NCBI GenBank assembly: GCA_037447655.1
Contig: JBBHKE010002644.1
Coordinates: 1 to 64,000, forward strand
Length of the DNA stretch: 64,000 nucleotides
Direction of reading: 5' to 3'
Source of the DNA: Zygnema cylindricum
Lineage: Eukaryota > Streptophyta > Zygnematophyceae > Zygnematales > Zygnemataceae
Part shown: positions 57,304-64,000 of the stretch, one piece after another
Layout of the letters: each line of letters starts with the position of its first letter
How positions within the stretch are numbered: the first letter of the stretch is position 1
Notes under the pieces: model-generated
Seen by the model: the letters and a program-made list of their open reading frames with translations, nothing else
What the model was told of the DNA's origin: nothing
Database searches by the model: none
Made by a program: the position numbers and the translations under genes

Positions 57304-58593
57304 GTATGGCCGACTTTATTAAAAAGCGCGATGGTAAACCATCTGAGTCAATAAGAACAAAAGGAAGTAGCATTGCTAAAACTGAAAAACCACATAACAA
57401 GGGAATAAACAGAAGGGAAATTCAAGGCAAAAACTACGAAAATACGAAAGGATGGCAGGGAAGTCGAAAACACCCAAAAAAGCAAAATCCAACAAACAAA
57501 ACATCAAAGAAAAAAGCTAACACGTACCAAAAAACCCCCAACATAACTAAAAAAAAATTTACGGAAAACAACCACGTAAGTCCCCGAATCCCGGAGGAGC
57601 TCGAGGAGGAAGTTCTGGAACACGTCGTCGATCCATAACGGCAATAGACGATCGAAGTAATATAGAAGCCAACACCCGTTGTAGGGCCACGGAAAAACGT
57701 TGACGATAAAAGGAAGTAAGGACTGAAACAGGAGGGCTCCCAGGTCCTCGCCTCTCAAACGAGCGACGACCACAAGTACGGAAAAACTCGTCCAAAGCCA
57801 CACCCAAGCAACCAAAAATCTCGACCGCCATCAGAATGAAGCCATCCATAGCGTCGCGATGTGCATAATCACGCTATTTCCTTTTAGCTGCGTCACGGGC
57901 AGCCACTCCTATATGCCGAGCCGCTTGGTTGACGACTGTAGTTGAGGTAGGGTTCGTCAAAACAATGTCACCAAATGTACGACGCGCACCATCAAGTAAT
58001 ACAAGGTCGATCCGACGCGAAGGAATAATGTGAGAGACCTCGCGACGAACGGAAAATCCCCCCTCAGCAGCGATAGTAGCGATGGTGTCTCGAATCGTGT
58101 CGTGCGCATGAATCAACTCGCCCCCATGGGAGCAACGAAGTAAATGGACCCCATCGGGCTCGAGAACGTGGCCGCAGGAGCAAACAAGTGAGCCAAGCAA
58201 AGGTGGGTGAGGGAGGCCAAGCCGGAATCTAAGGGCCGTGGTGAACTGAGCCGGGGTGAAACGAAGAGTGGATAAGATAGGGACGGCCAATAGCCAAGCT
58301 CCAGAGCCAGGTCCGCCACAAGACAAAAAACGTGCACGCGAAGAATTGGAAGGAAGCGCCTGAAGAAGCTCAGATTTAATAGCGGCGACAACCCGATCAG
58401 TAATGGATTCCTGAACACGTGCAACTGATGTCGTAACGAGAGTGGAAAAAATCGGCATGTCCTCGATAGCACCAGGATTAAGAGAACGTGATGCATCCAA
58501 AAGGGACCGCTGGAAGGCAAGCTCACCATCCGAAACACGGGGAACCACGGCTGCAAGAATAGGAGTGTCCCTGTGCAATTCTGTGTCCTCCAT
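57304..58593 (-). pseudogene. 5'-truncated LINE tail: post-RT region, zinc finger and restriction-like endonuclease
   Basis: The minus-strand frame 58593-57874 continues in the same frame after one TAG (57874-57876) to about 57559. It contains RARFLSCGGPGSGAWLLAVP, FTTALRFRLGLPHPP, a CSCGHVLEPDGVHLLRCSHG knuckle, REVSHIIPSRRIDLVLLDG then FGDIVLTNPTS (PD-(D/E)XK-like), then AVEIFGCLGVALDEFF and YRQRFSVALQR. This order is seen downstream of the RT in plant and algal LINEs with a restriction-like endonuclease. No RT precedes it. Positions 57304-57550 are the 3' tail, shared with 19083 and 40.6 kb. The first six codons, MEDTEL, are shared with Copia gag, not with the older LINE copy. Confidence 0.75.
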
Positions 58594-59305
58594 TGGAATA
58601 CAGAATACAGGAAGCCTCTAGATAGTGTTTAACTAACCCACTTTCAGCCACGACCACTTCTGCCCAAGAAGTCAAACTGACAATTTGACTGCACCCCTAT
58701 GCAGCATGGACTCCCCTGAGTCCGTAGCAAAAAGAATCACTGAAAACGGCCAACCAGCCGATAAGTTATAGGGTGGCAATGATGCCAATTTATACAAACT
58801 CTCAGAGAGAGAGGACTATCTACCTAAATTTTCCTAAGTCCTAGTTTTTCCTAATTCCCTCTCACAGCTCCTATCTACTGCCTGTACGAACCAATCACAA
58901 AACTGTATAGTACTAGGAAGTACTACTGCCGATGTACTTTCTGTACGGCCTCTGTACGACAAAGCCATTAAGTGGACGCGTGCCCACTTTCCACTCGTCC
59001 GTACGTTCCTCGGAATTCCCGCGACCGAATGATGTCTTCCCACGTGGCGCCAGGTCATGCCACGTCACTAAATGCCAAAATGACCATTCCGAGATTTCGG
59101 CGATGATGTGCGCTGTTAGATTTGACGCGAAATTCAATCTCGGCCGTAATAAATACTTGCGCGATATTTGTTTCACTGTCGAAACAAAATGCGCGATATC
59201 CATTTCAAACAAGTACAATACTTCGTATTTTGTAGAACTGTATCTATGTGTGGCGTTAAGGGTTTCAGTTAAATGAATCTAGTACATTACAATAGTTTGA
59301 ATAGT
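58594..59305 (-). mobile_element. Copia-like leader and flank
   Basis: 58577-58664 is nearly identical (one mismatch) to 63912-64000, the leader just upstream of Copia gag. Further upstream on the minus strand is a TATAAATTGG word at about 58790. The exact limits of an LTR could not be set. 58900-59305 shows no gene. Confidence 0.55.
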
Positions 59306-59336
59306 AATGAAACCCTATATCTCCTATCGGACTTCT

Positions 59337-59414
59337 ACGACAGACTGGTTAGAGCTAACGGCTACGCCGCGCTTTGCCGATCGAGGGTTCGAGTCCTGCC
59401 GGACTCAACCTTTT
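59337..59414 (+). other. tRNA-like pol III promoter motif inside the presumed Copia 3' LTR
   Basis: GGTTCGAGTCC at 59386-59396 is a perfect B box. GACAGACTGGTTAGAG at 59339 is A-box-like, and TTTT at 59411-59414 could terminate. The acceptor ends do not pair, so this is not an intact tRNA. A 20-bp perfect palindrome follows at 59419-59438. It could be a tRNA-derived SINE end or a tRNA relic. Confidence 0.4.
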
Positions 59415-59629
59415 GTTGAGAGTGGCTTAAGCCACTCTTTAGTCCTTCCTATAGAGTTGAGGCAGCCATGGCTCCATTGCTCTCTCTCTCTCTCCTTCAG
59501 TGACTACAACAAGTATGGGGGCGAGAGAGAGAGAAGAGATAGAGGCAGGCTGCCTACATTTTCTTTTCTAATAAATTTAAACCTAGAAAATATACTAAAA
59601 ACTACATTTTTCAACACTCCCCTTATTTT

Positions 59630-60763
59630 CTAGTCAAATTTTAATTTTTCTTTTAACCCGCATTTCTCCCGACAATATTTTAATTTAGGAGAGGGCACAG
59701 GTTTGGTCATCATGTCAGCCACCATTTCTTCATCAGGTCTATACACAAGATTTAAAATTTTATTTTCAACTTTTTCTCTTACGAAGCTTAATCTTATGTC
59801 CATATGTTTTGCTTTGAAATGATGTTTTGGATTGGTTGCGATTGCGATTGCAGCTTGATTATCGCAAAAGATTTCATGCACTCCCTCCTTCATATATCCC
59901 AGTTCTTGCAACAATGACTTCACCCACATTCGTTCTTTCACAGCAGAACAAGACGCCATATACTCAGCCTCCATAGTAGACTGAGCAACCACCTTTTGTT
60001 GCTTACTGCTCCAACAGCAAGCACCTTCCCCAACATACAACACATACCCAGAAGTGCATCGTCTCATAGGTGCGTCCCCATAACTGGCATCACTCCAAGT
60101 AGTGATGTTAGTGTGCTCCCCTCCCAAATGCAACCATAACTCTCTAGTTCCCACCAGATATCTCATGACTCTCTTGGCTGCCTCCCAATCCCTCTTCCTA
60201 GGATCATTAAGACTCCTACTGAGTACACCAACTGCCGCCGCTATGTCCGGCCTAGTACAATTCATAAAATAGATTAAGCTTCCTACGACCTGTCTATAAG
60301 GGATAGACTTCATGAACTCTCTCTCCTCTGGACTCATCTGATCATCTAAGATCATCACTCCTCCTTCTACACTCCCATCACTTACTTTTTTCAAGTCCAT
60401 GGGAGTGGTACAACTGTTAGCATTTTCCATCTGGAATTTATCAAGCATATTACCTATTGCTTCTTTCTGAGTAAGTCTGATAATCTTCTTCCCCCTATCT
60501 CTCTCCATTTGGATCCCCAAAATATATTTTGCCTCCCCTAAATCCTTCATATCAAATCTGCCCCTAAGATCTTTCTTTAGCCTATTGATATTCTCCAAAG
60601 ACTTACTTAACACAAGCAGATCATCCACATAAATTGCAATAAAAATGACACCATTCTCATCTTCAAACATATAGATAGAATGGTCAGAGCTGATCCGGAT
60701 GTATCCCAGATCGGTGAGAAACTCATCTAGTTTCTTATTCCACTGTCGGGGAGCCTGTTCCAT
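59630..60763 (-). pseudogene. Copia RT (second half) and RNase H
   Basis: It starts in the EQAPRQWNKKLDEF block and has the RT catalytic box IAIYVDDLLVLSKS, then DLGEAKYILGIQ and SLIYFMNCTRPDIA. RNase H shows TTWSDASYGD, STMEAEYMASCSAVKE and FCDNQAAIAIATNPKHHFKA. The stop is at 59630. The joint with the first RT half (60727-60763) has lost the block normally found between QPEGF and KQAPRQW, and the frame differs. Confidence 0.85.
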
Positions 60764-61743
60764 TCCACAAACCCCTCGGGTTGCCTCATAAAAATCTCTT
60801 CCTCTAACTCACCATTAAGAAAAGCAGTCTTAATGTCCATCTGGTGTATTTCCATGTCTTCCGCTGCGGCCAGACTGAGGAGAATCCTTACCGATGGGAA
60901 CCGAACAACTGGAGCAAAGGTCTCCTCATAGTCAATCCCCTCTTTTTGGGTGAACCCCTTCGCTACCAATCGAGCCTTATACCTCTCAATTGTATTATCT
61001 GGGTTCAGTTTTAGTTTAAATACCCATTTACATCCAATAGATTTTCTGTCTGGAAGGCAATCCGCTAGTTCCCAAGTATTTGCTTCCATGATAGAAGCCA
61101 TCTCATCATTTATGGCTCTAATCCATCTTTCTTTCTCTGGACTATTCACTGCCTCTAAGTAAGATTGAGGCTCATCTGGGTGAGATAGCTTAGTTACCTT
61201 ATGGGCAGCTTGTTTTTCCTGTATCCTTTTGCTGCTCCTCCTTCCTCCCTCAAACTCCGAAGCTGGAATGGATGGAAGTCTTGGATTTCTTCTCACTGTC
61301 TCATCGGCTCCCCTGTCCATAAAAACCGTATCTTGTCCCGCTTCTTCAATCTCCTCGAAGTCCATAGGAGTATGTGAGGTTTCCGGTGAGTCTCCTGTAT
61401 TTTCGATCTCCCCTGAATCTGTAATCACAGTTTCACTCATGTCTTTTTCAGGAAGGACTGAGTTCTCCTCACTTTCGGACTCAAATCTGATCCTTATCTT
61501 CTTTGTATATTTGAAGGGGTCAAATGACTTCCCTTCATCCATGACAACTAAGTGTTTGACCAGAATGATATCTTTCTTTGCTAAGTCATAGACTCTATAT
61601 CCCTTAACATCCTCATCATATCCCACAAAGTATCCTGGTTTTCCCTTAGCATCTAGTTTCCAGTTTTTCCTATCCGTGTCAAGACTGTAAACTTGGCTAC
61701 CAAATACTTTAAGGTGTGAGATATCTGGTTCCTTCCAACCCAT
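60727..61743 (-). pseudogene. Copia integrase C-terminus, linker and RT (first half)
   Basis: HLKVFGSQVYSLD begins the integrase C-terminal part, followed by an acidic linker. The RT start follows: PQSYLEAVNSPEKERW, SIGCKWVFKLKLNPD, YKARLVAKGFTQKEGIDYEE, TFAPVVRFPSVRILL, IHQMDIKTAFLNGEL, MRQPEGFVE. The frame then runs into non-Copia sequence at the deletion. It overlaps the integrase frame by a one-base shift near 61735. Confidence 0.85.
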
Positions 61744-62555
61744 CTCTCATAAGGTGTCACTCCCTTTACAGCTGAGGTGAGGACTCTATTTTTAATATAG
61801 TTGGCACAATTCATTGCCTCTGCCCAAAATCTCTTTCCTATTTTCTTGTCTGCCAACATACTGCATGCACTATCTCCTAGTGTTCTATTCAACCTCTCAG
61901 CTACCCCATTTTGTTCTGGGTTATATGGTACAGTTTTCTGGTGTTGCACTCCCTCATCTCTCAGATATTCCTCAAATTGGTTAGAGGTATATTCTCCCCC
62001 ATTATCACTCCTTATCCTCTTAATAGGGGTTTCATGCAATTTCTCACTCCATGCTTTATATACTTTGAAGTAAGTTGATGCTTCAGACTTATTTTTCAGA
62101 AAGTAAACTCTAGAGTATCTAGACCAATCATCAGTTATTGTCATCATAAACCTCTTTCCTCCAACCAAAGGTACTTTTGCAGGTCCCCAAATGTCTGTGT
62201 GGACCAAATCTAACACTTTCTCACCTCTATATGTGGCGGCTTTGGGAAAGGGAAGTCTGTGAGCCTTACCTTGAACACAACCACTACAATCATCCATCAC
62301 TTCATTATCCCCAAACTGAATGCCATCTACTACCCCAAGCTTTTTCATTTCCCTTAACCTATCAAAATGCACATGCCCCAACCGCTTATGCCAAATCATC
62401 ACCTTAGGAACACCAACATAGTAAGCATTCTTCTTTTCATTACTCAAGTTAAGCCTAAACATTCTTTGGCTACCCTTATCTGCTGTAAAGTAAACTTCAT
62501 ATCGATACCTAGCTGTAAAGACTCCCTTTTTAGTGAAAGTATCAAACTCTTTGTC
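61653..62555 (-). pseudogene. Copia GAG-pre-integrase and integrase core
   Basis: Zinc-binding HHCC: WHKRLGHVHFDRLREM then CSGCVQGKAHRLPFP. The catalytic core has VHTDIWGPAK, IRSDNGGEYTSNQFEEYL and EQNGVAERLNRTL, giving the D, D, E triad. The frame is lost near 61735 inside the block after TPYERWVG. A TGA at about 62556-62558 separates it from the protease frame, with readable sequence on both sides. Confidence 0.85.
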
Positions 62556-62558
62556 ATC

Positions 62559-62984
62559 TCACACAGACGTAGAGACAAGATTTTTACTCAGCTGAGGAAT
62601 GTAAAGTACATCTGAGAATGTTAATATGGAAGTCTTACCCTCCACTAAGACTTTCAAATCTACTGATCCCACTAGATCTGTAGTAACTACTCTCCCATCC
62701 CCATACTCTATCTCTACAGTAGGAATCCTTCTTAACTTAGTGAAGAGTTTTTTATCACGACACATATGCATGGATGCACCTGAGTCGATGATCCATCCTT
62801 CCTGTGGAGCTTCCCGAATTGCTCCAAGGGCACACTTTTGCCTCCGAGGGATCTCCTTCTCCTCCAGACTCTCGTCAAGAAGAAGCTCCCCATCCTCCTC
62901 AGATGACTCATCCTCGGTTTCTCCTGACACTTTTGTAACCACAAGTGCCTTTTTCTTCCCTCCGGAAGAACCTCCTCCACGGTT
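62559..62984 (-). pseudogene. Copia aspartic protease
   Basis: An acidic stretch (SGETEDESSEEDGELLLDES) precedes WIIDSGASMHMCRDKKLF, the retroviral-type aspartic protease motif, then GDGRVVTTDLVGSV and VLYIPQLSKNLVSTS. It is in the same frame as gag, separated only by TAG at 62985-62987, and ends at TGA. Confidence 0.8.
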
Positions 62985-63929
62985 CTATTGGAGCCTCGGC
63001 TCTGATAGCTTGACACAATCTGCAATAAAGTGTCCCGGCTTTTTGCAATAATGACAAAGACCCTTTGGGGGGCTCTGTCCCCCAGAATGATCTCTTTCCC
63101 CTCTATAAGGTTTCTTCAAGTCCTTCCCCCATCGGTCCCCTCCAGCTGCTAGAGCTTGAATGCTCTTTCCTCCTCTCCTAATCTCCATTGTGTTTTCCTG
63201 CACAAGTATCATCCTGACTACTGTGTTCCATTTCCATGAACTATCACGCATTCCCTGTACTCGGTACACTATGTTTTCGAACTCATCTGGTAATTTCATG
63301 ATAAGGGTGTTAACTTTCATTTTCATTGTACCTGTCCACCCGACACTTTCCATTTCCATATACAAATAAGAAAGATCATTACAGTATTCTAACATCTTTC
63401 CTCCTTTGTAAGTGTAACTCAATAGCTTTTGCTCAGCCAACTGGAGCTCCTGAATAGTTCCAGCTCTATAAATCTCCACTAAACTCTCCCACAACTCCTC
63501 CGCCTTGTAAATGTGAAGATGAGGAGTGGCCAAACCTTGAGTGAGGTGCATCAGAATGAAGTTCTTGGCAGCCATGTTTACATCCTCCCACATTTGAGTA
63601 TCGTTCTCCACGGTCTTCACGGTCGCCGCTCCCGATACTGTGGCAATAGGAGTGAGGGGTGTCTCCTTCCCTTTTTCCTTTTCGGACACACTGCTGTCCC
63701 CATCATCTGCCTCCTCCGCTGAGGCAGCCGTTGTTGCAGAAAACCTTACTCCCCCAAATCCTGGTGGAGTTCCCGAGGGTGGACGTTTCACTTGTCCACT
63801 CACGATACCCCAGTATCGTTTTTCACACAAAGCTCCCATCATCATGGCTTCCCAATAGATGAACCCAGATCCATTGAAGGTGGGCACCCTAGAGGGTGGG
63901 CCCATAACCTGCAATTCTGTGTCCTCCAT
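62985..63929 (-). CDS. Copia gag
   Basis: 314 codons, MEDTELQVMGPPSRVPTFNG at the start. The central part resembles the UBN2/gag domain (AAKNFILMHLTQGLATP, ELWESLVEIYRAGTIQELQL, LPDEFENIVYRVQ), and a zinc knuckle CHYCKKPGHFIADC lies near residues 292-305. The TAG follows a Gln codon (context CAA TAG AAC). A leader of more than 70 bp precedes the ATG and continues past the window. Confidence 0.85.
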   Translation of the reverse strand: MEDTELQVMGPPSRVPTFNGSGFIYWEAMMMGALCEKRYWGIVSGQVKRPPSGTPPGFGGVRFSATTAASAEEADDGDSSVSEKEKGKETPLTPIATVSGAATVKTVENDTQMWEDVNMAAKNFILMHLTQGLATPHLHIYKAEELWESLVEIYRAGTIQELQLAEQKLLSYTYKGGKMLEYCNDLSYLYMEMESVGWTGTMKMKVNTLIMKLPDEFENIVYRVQGMRDSSWKWNTVVRMILVQENTMEIRRGGKSIQALAAGGDRWGKDLKKPYRGERDHSGGQSPPKGLCHYCKKPGHFIADCVKLSEPRLQ

Positions 63930-64000
63930 TGGACTACAGAATACAGGAAGCCTCTAGATAGTGTTTAACTAACCCACTTTCAGCCACGACCACTTCTGCC

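Larger units (their letters stand above)
59306..64000 (-). mobile_element. Defective Copia retrotransposon, 5' LTR beyond the window
   Basis: The order gag, protease, integrase, RT, RNase H on the minus strand defines the Copia superfamily. After the RNase H stop is a purine tract (AAAATAAGGGGAG, about 59617-59629), then TGTTGAAAAATG, the likely start of the 3' LTR at 59616. A TTTCA end near 59306 is a possible LTR terminus. The 5' LTR and primer-binding site lie past 64000. At least one TAG, one TGA, one frameshift and one deletion interrupt the polyprotein, so it cannot be autonomous as given. Confidence 0.85.

Noticed and set aside
58834-59276. Overlapping ORFs on both strands at 58.8-59.3 kb
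   Set aside because: No domain, no splice support and no homology within the window.
59337-59414. Functional tRNA gene
   Set aside because: The B box is perfect but acceptor and T-stem pairing fail; kept only as a tRNA-like motif.
62985-62987. Reassigned stop codons (TAG/TAA as Gln, as in some green algae)
   Set aside because: The 5.2-kb CBM14-papain-LysM coding chain and the GTPase exons have no internal TAG or TAA, and Gln is always CAA/CAG there. In-frame stops occur only in decayed retroelements, where TGA occurs as well.

Overview
This is nuclear DNA of a eukaryote. It is AT-rich, its genes are cut by many GT-AG introns, and it carries long simple repeats and retrotransposon debris. 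The best lineage clue is the gene at about 5.0-18.8 kb. It encodes a NOG1-related GTPase of the kind I associate with plant and algal organelles (Arabidopsis PDE318-like). Together with the Copia element, the plant/alga-type LINE tail, and the hydroxyproline-rich (extensin-like) and LysM modules, it points to a green-lineage alga or protist. I cannot name the species.

Layout. 1-1.7 kb: the 3' end of a gene with a beta-sandwich domain. 1.7-5 kb: no gene recognised. 5-18.8 kb: the NOG1-like GTPase, 13 supported exons plus one candidate first exon, with mobile-element insertions in its introns. 19-22.2 kb: LINE tail, Copia pol (+) and Copia gag (-) debris. 22.2-22.8 kb: a broken, partly inverted copy of the end of the GTPase gene. 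24.2-37.3 kb: an 18-exon gene for a large secreted protein with two CBM14-like chitin-binding domains, a GKHPPG/proline linker, a papain-type cysteine peptidase, a long Ser-Pro-rich stalk, two EGF-like domains and a LysM-like tail. 37.3-42.7 kb: spacer with a zinc-finger ORF, a foldback element, a TIR element and a decayed LINE tail. 42.7-54.1 kb: a second copy of the same gene on the minus strand. 54.1-59.3 kb: short TIR elements, a LINE tail and a Copia-like leader. 59.3-64 kb: a defective Copia element on the minus strand, running off the window.

The most striking structure is a large inverted duplication. The left arm (about 25.8-38.0 kb) and the right arm (about 42.05-54.6 kb) are head-to-head copies around a spacer of about 4 kb. 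Sixteen downstream exons have conserved splice sites and phases in both arms. The proline-rich exon differs greatly in length and is out of frame in both. The promoter and signal-peptide exon lie outside the arm, so the right copy appears to lack them.

A family of short TA-flanked inverted-repeat elements (ends CACCGCGAATCG...CGATTCGCGGTG) recurs through introns and intergenic DNA. Exon coordinates are manual splice predictions checked for phase and domain continuity; no transcript or database evidence was available.
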